NCBI GenBank assembly: GCA_964036195.1
Contig: OZ038453.1
Coordinates: 7,331,469 to 7,395,468 of the forward strand
Length of the DNA: 64,000 nt
Direction: 5' to 3'
DNA from: Sphaerolaimus hirsutus
Lineage: Eukaryota > Nematoda > Chromadorea > Monhysterida > Sphaerolaimidae
The first letter of the stretch is position 1, and each line of letters opens with the position of its first letter. Under the pieces are notes generated by a model, which made no database searches, was not told the origin of the DNA, and worked only from the letters and a program-made list of their open reading frames with translations. A program made the translations under genes and the position numbers. Shown here in pieces: positions 42,123-53,579 of this stretch.

Positions 42123-44829
42123 TCACTGGCACAGTTCCAACGTAAGACACAAATGTGTGTGCTTGTACAGCGTCAAGTCAGCAAGTTCACTAACACAATT
42201 GTCCAGTTGATCAACATCATGACATTGCCTTGTGCAATGGTAATAATCTAGTTCTACCACTGGTTGCGACAATTGGCACCATAATTTGCACAGCTGCGCA
42301 ACAAGGAGTTTTTGATTAGAGAGTATTCATGGTGTTTTGCTTTGTTTGAATGTAAATCAGTCAAACAAAGACAGCAAGATATTGGGTTGTAGTGTGTCTG
42401 CTCTGAGTAGTGCTGTGAACAGTTTTGGAAAAGTGCCAGGACTTTGGCGCCAAGCCGCACAAGCGCCATGGCGCTTTTCGTACACCCAGCGCCAAGCGCC
42501 GATGTCTCCTGGAGGCACTCCCAGACCGTGTAAAAGACCCTGTAAAGTTGCATGTGTATCCAAATCTTGTTGTATCGTATCCAAACTTATATTTGTGTAT
42601 CCAAATATTATGTATAAATGTACAATTTGGATACAAAACATAAGATTTGGATACGATAAAAAAAATTGGGATACATATGACACTTTACAGAGCCTTTTAC
42701 ATGACATCTGACACTTTACAGGGTATTTTACATGACACATGACATTTTACAGGGTCTTTCACATGACACATGACATGTTACAGGGCCCTTGACACTTTAC
42801 AGGGCCTTTTACAGGGTCTGGGAGACTGGGAGTGACACCAGGGCAAAGCAGTGCTAAGACCACCATGGTTCTTTTTGCTTTGGCGCTACACCACTAAGTT
42901 CCAGCGCCAGGTTTTTTTGTTCCCCGCTATGGCTATGGCGCTTTTTGGTTTAGCACTGGCACCATGTGCTAGACTAGCACCATCCAAAAGTGCCATGGCA
43001 CTTTTCCATCACTAGCTGTAAAGTGTCTTCACACTGAAACCTTGATGCTTCACCCACCGCATGCTAACACTTTGTTTATAGTTTGGGCAAAATTTAAAAT
43101 TGTTGACACACCTCTTTCACATTTATTTTTGTTGTTGTAGTAGTCGTGGTTGTTGGTGTGTTTGTCATTGGTTTGCCAGGGGTGCTTTTGTATATAACAT
43201 AAAATGAACATGCAGTGGGGTATGATCCAAGTTCTGTGTGGGATATTTAGGCACCAAATTTCCTCAATTAAAGCAACCCCATCTTGAATACCCCCCCCCA
43301 CAGAAACACCCTGGGTCTGAGTTAGAATAGCGACTATGAAATTAAATTTATTATGTGTTAGGTTTGATGAGCAGAAATCTTTTCAAATTGTATTTCAAAA
43401 TACATGTGCATTTGTGAATGCATGTTTGTAATTCTTAAAACCCACTGGGTGAACTTTAGAGGAAATATGGTAAATAAAATAAATACATTTGTGAAGTAGT
43501 GGATAGTGTTATATTGCGCAAAACAAAAATATTAACCTTCTGCAATTTTGCTCAAACACATTTTGTGACAAACCGCACCCTCACGTTCACAAAATTTCCT
43601 GCACATATCCTGTGATTTGTGTGATCCATGGATATAATGAAAGTAATCACTCAAGCTATTTATTACTTTCTTACTTTTTATCAAATTCTTAAGAATGAAA
43701 CAGAAATACACTGGGTGGTCTGAATCTGGGATATAATCATATTGTTTCTGCAATAGTGATGATAGAATTGATGATATTCAAATCAATTGAATATTGAAAT
43801 TGAATGTGCCAGCTTTGATGAACAGAAAGCTTTTCATATTGTATTTAAAAATACATGTGCATTTGTGAATACACTATGAGAGTAGAAACTTTGAATGAAA
43901 ATAGGGGAAAATCACCCAAACTTTGCTACACATTGGTGGCTGATTTGGAGGGCCGCCCCCCAGCCCCCCAACATTTTGGAGGCCTCTATAAGTATGTGCA
44001 GATGCATACTCAGCTGTCCAAGGAGTCCAATATTTACTATTTCTTTATGTTTGAATTGAATTGAACACACTGCTTTCATTTATAAAGTGTTGTTTTTAGC
44101 GCATCACCAACATTGTTGTGTAAGCAGTGATTGATGGTAAAAGCACCAACATTGTTGTGTAAGCAGTGATTGATGTTGATTGGTAAAAGTTATCCAAATT
44201 AAATGTCTATCTCACATTATTGACACAATGAATATAACGAATCTGGTTGCAAACCAGAAAAATAACTCATCCACTTAAATGGTTTCCCCTTCAAAAAAAG
44301 ACACAAATACAATCCCATTATTCCAGGATGTATGGTATTTCCTACAGCAGAGGGAAATAATGTGAAAACAAGTATAACATAACTTACACACTGTAAACCC
44401 TTATTGCTCACAAGTGCATCACATTTTGCCTTACACTCATTTCCTTCTTCAGAGCACTCAATCAATTTGCATAGCTGTATTGTATGAAAATGTAAAAATT
44501 AATTGTTCATCACTAAACAGTAGAGATATTATAAATTGCCACAGTTCACTGTCCTCTACTGCCTCAAATTTAAAATGTTTTCATGTTTAGTCATATTTAT
44601 GATCACTAAAGCAATGTTCAATTGAGTCAATATAAACTGACAAACTCAAATATTTCTAAAAAATACAAAATTTTGTAACTTTCTGGCAGTACAACCATTT
44701 TGCAGACAACATACACTACCAGAAAACAAAAAATATAATAATTACCAAATTCACCTTTATAAAGTATCCTGTACTGCTTTGAAACAATGCAATTAGCAAT
44801 ACAGTGAGAAGCAGAAAGCATTTTGCCAT
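42123..44829 (-). CDS. Gene 2: small secreted Cys-rich protein
   Basis: Minus-strand exons 44755-44829, 44388-44474, 43537-43609 and 42123-42253 give 121 residues with phases 0, 0, 1. Exon 1 is a signal peptide (MAKCFLLLTVLLIALFQSS). Exon 2 has Cys at 2, 7, 14, 18 and 29 of its 29 residues; exon 3 has C-x3-C-x6-C-x3-C; exon 4 has C-x3-C-x8-C (CTRQCHDVDQLDNC). Splice sites: AAG|gtgaat, aatacag|CTATGC, TGT|gtaagt, atcacag|GATATG, GAAG|gttaat, ggtag|AACTAG. Exons 1-3 match gene 3 in length class, phase and Cys spacing. Exon 4 might instead end at DNC|gttagt, so the C-terminal tail (with two more Cys) is uncertain. The protein is likely exported and disulfide-bonded; I do not recognise the family. 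Introns contain a degenerate MITE and a TIR element of the intron-forming family. Confidence 0.68.
42507..42843. mobile_element. TIR element of the intron-forming family inside gene 2's last intron
   Basis: CCTGGAGGCACTCCCAGACC at the left, CTGGGAGTGACACCAGG at the right; interior ATCCAAATCTTGTTGTATC and repeated TTTACAGGG/GACACTTTAC. Read on the minus strand its edges are CTG|GTGTCACT and CTCCAG|GAG, so a donor-like GT and acceptor-like AG are again present. It sits in a GCGCCATGGCGC repeat (42430-43012), within the intron from 42254 to 43536. Confidence 0.72.
43136..43204 (-). other. Thr-rich open stretch, possible exon remnant
   Basis: The minus strand reads TPGKPMTNTPTTTTTTTT before a possible donor GAAAGAG|gtgtgt. 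It recalls gene 1's Thr-rich exon and would need phase 2, but no exon that could feed it in phase was found. It could equally be an ACN microsatellite. Confidence 0.2.
43253..43476. mobile_element. Degenerate TA-MITE in gene 2 intron 3
   Basis: CCAAATTTCCTCAATTAAAG and TTAGAGGAAATATGG are eroded family ends; CTTGAATACCCCCCCCCACA lies inside. About 70 bp near 43353-43425 (GAGCAGAAATCTTTTCA ... GTGCATTTGTGAATGC) is repeated at 43806-43872 in the next intron. Confidence 0.5.
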
Positions 44830-44888
44830 TTTTTAAATCAGCCTGAATTCAGAATTGTTACAATTATCACAAGTTCAATAACTGATAA

Positions 44889-45000
44889 ATGCAATAACTG
44901 TTTATTGTTTGGCATGGGAAAGAAACAATGCTACAATGTATTCCTACAATACACATTGTTTTATCTCTTAAATAGTGATGGAAAATATGAGAGATTGATT
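44889..45000 (-). promoter_or_regulatory. Conserved upstream block of gene 2
   Basis: Starting about 60 bp before the ATG, this block matches 62808-62920 before gene 3: GGGAAAGAAACAATGCTAC against GGGAAAGAAAGAATGCTAC, then ACACATTGTTTT and AATAGTGATGGAAAA in both. Similarity outside exons at the same place in two paralogues suggests promoter and 5' UTR, or simply recent duplication. No TATA box is clear here. Confidence 0.45.
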
Positions 45001-45741
45001 CAATTCCTCAAATGATATACCACCACAATTTTTTCAGCAGAATACCAGGGTCATTGAACATATTGGGAGGATAGTTATTGTCTACTTTGTGCCCAGTAAA
45101 CAGATTTTGGTACTGCCATCATAATTTTTCTGTAAAGTGTCCAAAAGTTGGTTATTGAGCTGGGGATTTACTTCTTACTTACTAGTTATCCGCACTGATA
45201 AAATGGTTTTTACTTAACAACATGTGAATTGACACCCGATGTGTAGACATGGGGGGGGGATTGACACCAAGTGGTGGTGAGTAGCTACACAGAGTATAGG
45301 TAGTATTGTGCCAATTCTGTTACCCACTTCATGCCACTAGCATACAAAAGTTGAGCATGTGAATTTTTCAGTCATGATTTGCATATAAATAATTACTATG
45401 TGGCAACAAAGAAGTATGCTTGTTGTCAGAAAAGAAAAAAAGGAATATGTTAGGTATACATAGGTACATATTTAGATATGAGATAAGTAGTCATTTTTTA
45501 ACTCAAAAAAATAATTATTACAAAAAAATTCAAGCCCACATCTGCACACTACCAGAAACATATCATTTTTGGCAGTGACCCAGATCACTACAGAGAGCAC
45601 ATATTTCGGTTTGCATCAGTCCGCACCACTATCGATTAGTGCACAATCTTCATTCGGGTTGCGAGCGTTCGGTCAGGCTTGACGCTCGCTCAATTTTGTT
45701 TACGAAAATGACAAGGTTGTATTTCATAAACGTGGATATCG
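45001..45741. other. No recognisable gene
   Basis: Unique AT-rich sequence. No repeat of the main families and no spliced frame was found. Confidence 0.35.
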
Positions 45742-46004
45742 GCGCAGCGCACACTGAAATTTAGCGTTCAACGGTCGAACGTTTTTGCACGCTGAACTAC
45801 AAACGCTAAAATCGATATCTAAAGAACACAACATTTTTGAAGCGTAAAAATTCTACTCGCATGTGAATTGCGCGAAATATTGCAAATTCCGAAATTTTGA
45901 CGCTTCAAAAACGTTGCGTTCTTTAGATTTTGATTTCAGCATTTGTAGTTCAGCGTGCAAAAACGTTCGAACGCTGAACGCAAAATTTCAGTGTGCGGTG
46001 CGCC
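45742..46004. repeat. 263-bp foldback
   Basis: GGCGCAGCGCACACTGAAAT at the left pairs with ATTTCAGTGTGCGGTGCGCC at the right, and most of the interior pairs too (GAACGTTTTTGCACGCTGAA with TTCAGCGTGCAAAAACGTTC). No target duplication is obvious. Local GC content rises here. Confidence 0.85.
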
Positions 46005-46957
46005 AATAGTCGCGCGCGCGGGCGAGCAATTTTGGGCGTGGTTTAGAGACCTTAAGGCATGCGCGAGTGGGCGGAGCTACGGGGTGTGCATAAACAGAAA
46101 TTTGCGTGTCCACTCAGTAGAAATTCTAAGTAATGTGAGTCAACCGACAAGCACACATCATCCTTAATGTGCGCTGCTTCACGCTTCATGTTGGCATTGA
46201 GCCAAAATGATCGAGCAAGGGGTGTCCAGCATTTTACCTCCCCTCTGGTCTCCAGCATTTCGATCTTTTGCATCGCTCCTCTGGAGGGATATAAATAGCT
46301 GATAAAACGATGGAGGGGGCTGGGGGGGGGGGGGGATTTGCCCCTACTGGAAAACTCTGAACCGAGCCAATAATTACTTTCAAAAATTTTGAGCCCAAAA
46401 AACTGCAGAAAGGCAGACCACCCCAGAAACTTTCATCGATGTGCAACAAAACGTAATTAGTAAATAATTCAAACGAATTAAGGGGAAAAATGAACGGACT
46501 TTTCACTATATAAAATTTTGTACCACTGAATTACGATTGATTTATTTAAGTCTTAAATTAGAATTTGAATGGATCGATTCCATGTTTTTTTACGTGGGGA
46601 ACAATCTACCGTGTGTACGATTATTTTGGCCCAGTGCCAAAAAATTTTAAAATGTGTTTGAAACGTACTGCTTCGCGAAAAATATGACGTGCGCATTCCG
46701 TTGGACCGTTTTATTTTATTACATCGAATTGGAATTGTATAGCGAAAACTCCGTCAACTTAATGTGGATGAATTAGAGAACATTGTTACCTTTAATATCG
46801 CTCTCAACTCGCATTCGGTAAGTAGCGTGAATTTTGGCCTTGATTTGCAGGCAAATTGGCAGCCTGCCAAAGTGTGATTTACGCTAATCTTCGTAAATAC
46901 GTCATGAAATGAAGGACACTTTTTATTTACACAAGTGACGAAAAATTCACAACAAAA
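46005..46957. other. Possible promoter/5' region of an unknown gene
   Basis: Includes GC-rich GCGCGCGCGGGCGAGC at about 46011 and a 13-G run at 46319-46334. It has no major repeat, unlike most of the window, which fits a 5' region for the exon that follows; no specific element is recognised. Confidence 0.3.
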
Positions 46958-47143
46958 ATGAAATCGACTGTTTTCAGATTAAAATCCATTGAAATAAAAA
47001 CCTGGGCGATTCATCAAAACAACGGGAATGAGTTGAGCGGACGAACGACTTCCACAAAAGAAGGTGCTTTTTCAATTTGTTGTACTGCTGAACCGTATGC
47101 TATGTCAACTTTTGATTCTTTTGATATTATGTCCAACGATGGG
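46958..47143 (+). CDS. Possible first coding exon of an unrelated gene
   Basis: An open frame from ATG runs 62 codons to a strong donor, GATGG|gtaagttc at 47143-47144 (phase 2). It encodes MKSTVFRLKSIEIKTW..., ending EPYAMSTFDSFDIMSNDG; an alternative start is the second Met of that tail. The sequence is not repetitive. No downstream exon was found: the following DNA is occupied by repeats and Helitron B. Function unknown. Confidence 0.35.
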
Positions 47144-47149
47144 TAAGTT

Positions 47150-47345
47150 CTCAAATAACAAAAAACACTTTCTGTGTTTTGAGTTTTTCAAAAATGAATA
47201 CCTGTGTTTTGAGTATTTTCATGAAAAAAAAACTTGAGTTTCCGTGTTTTATTTCTGTCTTTTTTTTGTCAAAACTCAAGTTTTCTTGTAAAAACTGAAA
47301 GTTTCTAGTAAAAACTCAAGTTTAAAAAAAACAGGTTCATACGGA
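47150..47345. repeat. GTGTTTTGAGTTTT repeat
   Basis: Tandem and inverted TGTGTTTTGAGTTTTTCA and AAAACTCAAGTTT words. Related words (GAGTTTCCGTGTTTCCGTG) occur at 54450-54610. Confidence 0.5.
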
Positions 47346-47432
47346 GATGCCTAGCACCCAATATCACTGGGCACTGGCTTGAGGGACCCTCCACGCCGCC
47401 AGTGGACACTGACATGCTAAGTACACCGCAGA

Positions 47433-47910
47433 GTTGTTAGAATTACTGAACTTTTTTCAAAAGTATATGTAAATGTAAGTATTTCATTTTTACTCACCAG
47501 AAAGTATAGAAAATGTCAAATACTTTTTTTACTCATACTCATGTGTAAATGTGAGTAAAATACTTTTATTCCCAAGGAAAATGTAAAAGTGAGTACTTTC
47601 CACTGGAAAGCGTATTTTTACACTAATTTTTTACCTGTGAGGGTGAGTTTTACAATGGAAGACACAATATATGTTCTTTTTAGTGTTCAATTAATATTTT
47701 TTAGAAAAATATATGATTTCTTCAAAATTGTATTATTTTAGCAACAGAAAATTGCGAATTTAGCAACAAAAAATACATTTTCTCTGTACGCGTGTACTTT
47801 TAAAATGTACGCGTAAAAGTAAGTACATTACTTTTGGAAAAAGTAAATGGATTTACCGCGTACTCGCGTACGCGTATTTTTCGAGTAAATGTACGTACGT
47901 TTTAACAACT
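47433..47910. mobile_element. GTAC-rich element with AGTTGTTA ends
   Basis: AGTTGTTAGAATTACTGAAC at the left and ACGTTTTAACAACT at the right are imperfect inverted ends. The interior is made of AAAAGTAAGTACATT, GTACGCGTGTAC and TTACTCGCGTACGCG words. It is the most complete of the GTAC-rich repeats. Confidence 0.5.
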
Positions 47911-47925
47911 ATGGTGCAAGGTACG

Positions 47926-48005
47926 GTTGGGAACCCAACCCGACCCAACCCGAACCCAATACCTGCACACTTTTTGGAACCGAAACCCAATACCTGAACC
48001 GTATT
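47926..48005. repeat. Single end of the TAGGGTTGGGAA element
   Basis: CGGTTGGGAACCCAACCCGA followed by CCCAATACCTG words, inverse of 38880-38969; the other end is absent. Confidence 0.5.
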
Positions 48006-48352
48006 TACACCATAAAAAATGGCTAAAGCCAACAAAAAGTGGACGCTGCACCTAAACATGTGTATGCTTTTGAATGCACAAAAGTAATATATCATATACC
48101 ATGCCATTTTCTTATCGAGCTATCAAAAGCTGTATATGAAGGGAAATGTATACAAATGCTAATAATATAGGCTATCAACACAGCAAACTGCATCACAAGA
48201 AACAATTTCACCAAACTTTTGCATGGCAGTGTGAGCTGTGTCAAAGTGCTGCAATCATTAAAGATACAAAAAGCTCACGCTGCTATGCAAAAGTTTGGTG
48301 AAATTGTTTCTTGTGATGCAGTTTGCTGTGTTGATAGCCTATATTATTAGCA

Positions 48353-51300
48353 TCAACACCTATACAATTGCGAGAGAACTGCACTCTAAGGATGCTTCAA
48401 TGCAAAAGATAGGAGGCACAATCACAGGCCTCATTGTGCCCGATTCGTGTGTGTTTTTGCACACAATGCAGTCACTATTTATTAGTACAAATGCCCTTTA
48501 CAAACACGATCCACAATCTTGACAAACAGGGTTAGTAGATGGCAAAGTTGCTTCCCAAGAATGCAATTGCACATGTATAGGGGGTTGACCTGAGTTTTTA
48601 GGGGCTGAGTTTACAATTCAGGGTTGAGTTGATGGGTGTTAATAAATTAGGGTTGAGTTGACAGAAGTTTAAAGATAAGGGGCTGTTCACACAAGTTTAC
48701 AAATTAGAGGCTGAGTTTATGGGAGTTGAGTTGATGGGTGTTTGCCAAATTAGGGGCTGAGTTTATGGGAGTTAACAATAACATTACCATAATCCTTAAG
48801 TGAGGCCCCCGGGGCTAAACAATATAAATTGTGATATAATGCATTTGTGGGTTACTGATTACAATGATTAGAAATATGCACTCCATTCTGACAGTACATT
48901 ATGATAACCCTGAAATTGAACCCAAAATGGGGCCAAAACTTTCAAATTGTGAAATGATGCACTGTGGGTTTCTAATTGCACTGATTTGATATATGCACTC
49001 CATTGACACTACATTATCATAACCCGAAAAATGAACCCATGGGGCCAAATACTTTCAATTTGAGAAATGATGCATTTTCGGGTTTCTGATTGCACTCATT
49101 TGAAATATGCACTTCATTTTGACACTACATTACCATAACCCTGAAAATGAACCACTGGGGCCAAAAACTTTCAATTTGTGAAATGATGCATTTTTGGGTT
49201 TCTGATTGCACTGATTTCAAATTTGGGTTTCTGATTGCACTGATTTGATATATGCACTCCATTTTGACACTACATTATCATAACCCTCAAAATGGACCCA
49301 TGGGGTTAAATACTTTCAATTTGAGAAATGATGCATTTTCGGGTTTCTGATTGCACTGATTTGAAATATGCACTTCATTTTGACACTACATTACCATAAC
49401 CCTAAAATGAACCCCCTGGGCCAAAAACTTTCAAATCATAAAATGATGGATTTGTGGGTTTCTGAGTGTAGTGATTTCAAATATGCCCAGGGCTTAAAAA
49501 ATCAGAAATTGTGAAATGATTCAATGTGGGTTTCTAATTGCACTGATTTGAAATATGCACTCCGTTTTGACACTACATAACCCTGCAAACTACATAACCA
49601 TAACCCTGAAAATGAACCTCTGGAGCCCAAAACTTTCAATTTGTGAAATCATTCATTTTCAGGTTTCTGATTGCACTCATTTGAAATATGCACTTCATTT
49701 TGACACTACATTACCATAACCCTAAAAATGAACCCCCTGGGCCAAAAACTTTCAAACGATAAAATGATGGATTTGTGGGTTTCTGAGTGTAGCCATTTCA
49801 AATATGCCCAGGGCTTAAAAAATTAGAAATTGTGAAATGATTCGATGTGGGTTTCTAATTGCACTGATTTGAAATATGCAATCCATTTTGACACTACATA
49901 ACCCTGAAAACTACATAACCATAACCCTGAAAATGAACCTCTGGAGCCAAAAACTTTCAATTTGTGAAATCATTCATTTTCAGGTTTCTGATTGCACTCA
50001 TTTGAAATATGCACTTCATTTTGACACTACATTACCATAACCATAAAAATGAACCCCCTAAGCCAAACACTTTCAAATCATAAAATGATGCATTTGTGGG
50101 TTTCTGATTGTAGCGATTTCAAATATGCACTCCATCTTGACACCACGTTACTAAAACCCTGATAATGAACCCCTGGGCACAAAAACTTTCAATTTGTGAA
50201 ATGATGTGTTTGTGGGTTTTTTATTGCAGTGATTTGAGATGTGCACTCCATTTCTACTGTACATTACCAAAACCTTTTAAGTCTAACCCCTGGGGCTAAA
50301 AAATTGAAAATTGTGAATTGATGCATTTGTGGATTGATGATAGTGATTTTTTGAAATACCATATTTACTCGAATAATTCCCCCCACTTGAATAATTCCCC
50401 CCCTCGAATAATTCCCCCCTGCTAGACGAGTGAGGAAAAAATAATTCCCCCACTTGAATAATCCCCCCCTCCCTATGAGAGGATAGATAATGCACGTACA
50501 TTTAAAAAAAACTATCAATGAAATGAAACCGAGTGAAAAAGCTGTGCCTGGACTGATTCATCGAATATAAATGCAGCACATCCGGTATGCAAAGATGCAA
50601 TGGAATGTGCATTACCAATTGAAATTGGACGTACAGGCGTATGTAGTGTGATGAAAACATACCTGAAAATTTTGAGGAAATAATAATTCCCCCCCTTGAA
50701 TAGTTCCCCCCTCAAAAATGTCTGAGGAAAAAATAATTCCCCGGGGGAATTATTCGAGTAAATACGGTATTCATACCATGTTCACACTACATTACCATAA
50801 ACCTGAAAATGAGTTTACTGGAGTTTCCAAATTAGGGACTGAGTTTATGGGAGTTTCCAAATTAGGGGCTGAGTTAATGGGAGTTTCCAAATTAGGGGCT
50901 GATTTTAAGGGAGTTTCCAAATTAGGGGCTGAGGTTATGGGAGTTTCTAAATTAGGGGCTGAGTTTATTTGAGTATCCAAATTAGGGCTGAGTTTACAGC
51001 AGTTTCCAAATTATGGGTTGAGTTTACAGGAGTTTCCAAAATTGGGGGCTGAGTTTATGGGAGTTTTCAAATTAGAGGCTGAGTTTATGGGAGCTTACAA
51101 ATAAGGGGCTGAGTTTATGGGAGTTTGCAAGTTAGGGGCTGAGTTTACGAGAGTTTGCAAGTTAGGGGCTGAGTTTATAGGAGTTTCCAAATTAGGGGCT
51201 GAGTTTACAGGAGTTTCCAAACTAGGGGCTGTGTTTACAGGATTTAGAGGGGGTCCCCATGGGGTGCCATTTTTGGGGGGTCTCAAGGGGGTGCTATTTT

Positions 51301-52249
51301 CTGGAGGTACATATGGGGGTGCCATTTCAAGGGGGTCCACATGGTATGCCATTTTTTGGGTGGTCCCCAGGGGTGCAATTTTTTGGTGGTCCTCAGGGGG
51401 GTGCTATATTTTTTTTGTGGGGGAGGTCCATAGGGGGTGCCATTTTGTGGGGGTCCCCAAGGGGGTGCCATTTTTGGAGTTTCCAGGGGGAGCCAACTTT
51501 GGGTGGGTCCCCAGGGGGTGCCATTTTTGTGGGGGTTCCTAGGGGGTGCCATGTTTGGGGGTCCCCAGTGGGTGCTATTTTTGGGGGGTCCCAATGGGTG
51601 CTATTTTTGGGGGGGTCCCTAAGGGGTGCAATTTTTTGGTGGTCCTCAGGGGGTGCCATATTTGTGGGGCCCTAGGGGGTCCCATTTTTGGGCAGTTTAC
51701 AGGGGGTGCCACTTTTGGGGGGTTCCCCGGTGGGTGCCATTTGGAGGGGGGTCCCCATTGGGGTGTCAGTTTTTGCAAGCCTCTGAGTAGTGGGTAACTA
51801 TAGCCGGATTCTCTCCAACCTTCAGTTGGGTTTTGTGGTTCTCTACAATTAATACCACAAGGATTTACAAACACAAAAAGAACAGCAAAGCACAAATGTA
51901 ACCAATTGAAGATTACAACAAAGTTTGACACCTTGCAAAAACCACACTATCATATCACAAAACCTATACCACACAGAATGCACACTGCACACCATCATAC
52001 CAAATCACAAACTGTCCACATTTTACTACCAAGTTTCATGCCCAACCATTTTACAGAAGTTTACAAAAATCCATTCCAAAACATTGCATCTTTGGTATTG
52101 GTCTTGTTATTGTTGGTACATTACATACCACATTTCAAAACACATGCCTAGCATGTGGGCAAACTTAACTAAAGTATCATATTTTCTCCAATGGTATTAA
52201 TTGTAGAGAACCACAAAACCCGACCAAAGGTCGGAGAGAATCCTGCTAG
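48353..52249. mobile_element. Non-autonomous Helitron B
   Basis: Begins TCAACACCTATACAATT after A and ends with hairpin CCGACCAAAGGTCGG, AGAGAATCCTG, CTAG before T. The left foldback arm, read in reverse, gives the empty site TTAGCA|TTTGTATAC, proving A|T insertion. Order of cargo: 5' region to about 48830, satellite array (about 48830-50340), 30-bp minisatellite (50810-51245), GGTGCC minisatellite (51252-51770), 3' tail. It lacks the PLE of copy A and has a MITE at 50359-50767. No Rep/helicase. Confidence 0.9.
50359..50767. mobile_element. TA-MITE inserted in Helitron B
   Basis: CCATATTTACTCGAATAATT ... AATTATTCGAGTAAATACGG. Helitron A has the uninterrupted GAAATATTCATACC near 22436; here TA is duplicated on both sides, directly confirming the TA target. 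It is the CTCGAATAATTCCCC variant of the family. Confidence 0.93.
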
Positions 52250-52539
52250 TTTGTATACATTTCCCTTCATATACAGCTTTTGATAGCTCGATAAGAAAAT
52301 GGCATGGTATATGATATATTACTTTTGTGCATTCAAAAGCATACACATGTTTAGGTGCAGCGTCCACTTTTTGTTGGCTTTAGCCATTTTTTATGGGATA
52401 TATTTACTTCTTTTTGAGGGCCACAGGCCCAAATTTTATAAGTTATTGCAAATCAAGCAAATGTCAAATGTGGCACTGAGCAATACAATCTATAGTCAAG
52501 AAGAACCCAAATACTAAGATTCAAAAGATTTTCAACATG

Positions 52540-53575
52540 ACATTTAGAACCTGAAAGTTATCACTTGACATTTATGACTTGAAATTACCCAGTTGACAAT
52601 AACTTGACATAAACCATTTGACATTTATGACTGAATGGCATCACTTGATATTTATGACTTGACATAAACTGCTTGCCATTTTTTCACCTGATAGTTGTCA
52701 CTTGACATAAACAACTTGACAGGTATCACCTGAAAATTGTTACTTGACATATTACTTGACATTTGACATGACATTTATCACTTGACATTAAACTTGACAT
52801 TTCACTTGAAATTTATCACTTGACGTTAAACTTGACATTTTACATGACATTTATCACCCGACATTAAGCTTGACATTTAACTTGACATTTGACTTGACAT
52901 CTCACTTGAAATTTGTTTCTTGACATTTCATATGAAATTTATCACTTGGCATTTGACTTGACATTTCAATTGAAAGTTATCACTTTATATCACCTTGACA
53001 TTTATCACTTGACATTTGACTTGAGTTGACTTTAGACTTGACATTTATAACTTGACATTTGACTTGATATTTGATCACTTGACATTAAACTTTACATTTG
53101 ACTTGACATTTCTCACTTGAAATTTGACTTGACATTTATCACTTGAAATTTGACTTGACATGTGACTTGATATTTGACTTGACATTTATGAGTTGACATT
53201 AAACTTGACATTTCACTTGAAATTTGTCACTTGACATTTGACTTGAAATTTGTCACTTGACATTTGACTTAACATTTCACTTGAAATTTATCACTTGACA
53301 TTTATCACTTGACATCTATCACTTGACATCTATCACTTGACATTTGGCCTGACATTTATTGCTTGACATTTATCACTTGACATTTCACTTGAAACTTACC
53401 ACTTGACATTTATCACTTGATATTTGACTTGATATTTTATCACTTGATATTTTATCACTTGACATCTATCACTTGACATTTATCACTTGACATTTGGCCT
53501 GCCATTTATTGCTTGACATTTATCACTTGACATTTGACTTGACATTAACCACTAGACATTTATGACCTGATAGTA
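52540..53575. repeat. CACTTGACATTTATC minisatellite
   Basis: About 1 kb of irregular tandem units with CACTTGACATTTATC and GACTTGACATTT. Unit length varies between about 10 and 22 bp. No coding frame. Confidence 0.85.
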
Positions 53576-53579
53576 ATCA

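Larger units (their letters stand above)
48015..52396. repeat. Foldback element interrupted by Helitron B
   Basis: 48015-48159 (AAAATGGCTAAAGCCAACAA ... GGGAAATGTATACAAA) is inverted at 52252-52396. A further inner pair, 48160-48235 and 48280-48352 (TGCTAATAATATAGGCTATC), completes a hairpin. With the Helitron removed, the two arms join as one long inverted repeat; the left arm itself reads through the position where the right arm is split. Confidence 0.85.

Noticed and set aside
52540..53575. CRISPR-like regular repeats
   Set aside because: Units are irregular and without unique spacers; eukaryotic minisatellite.
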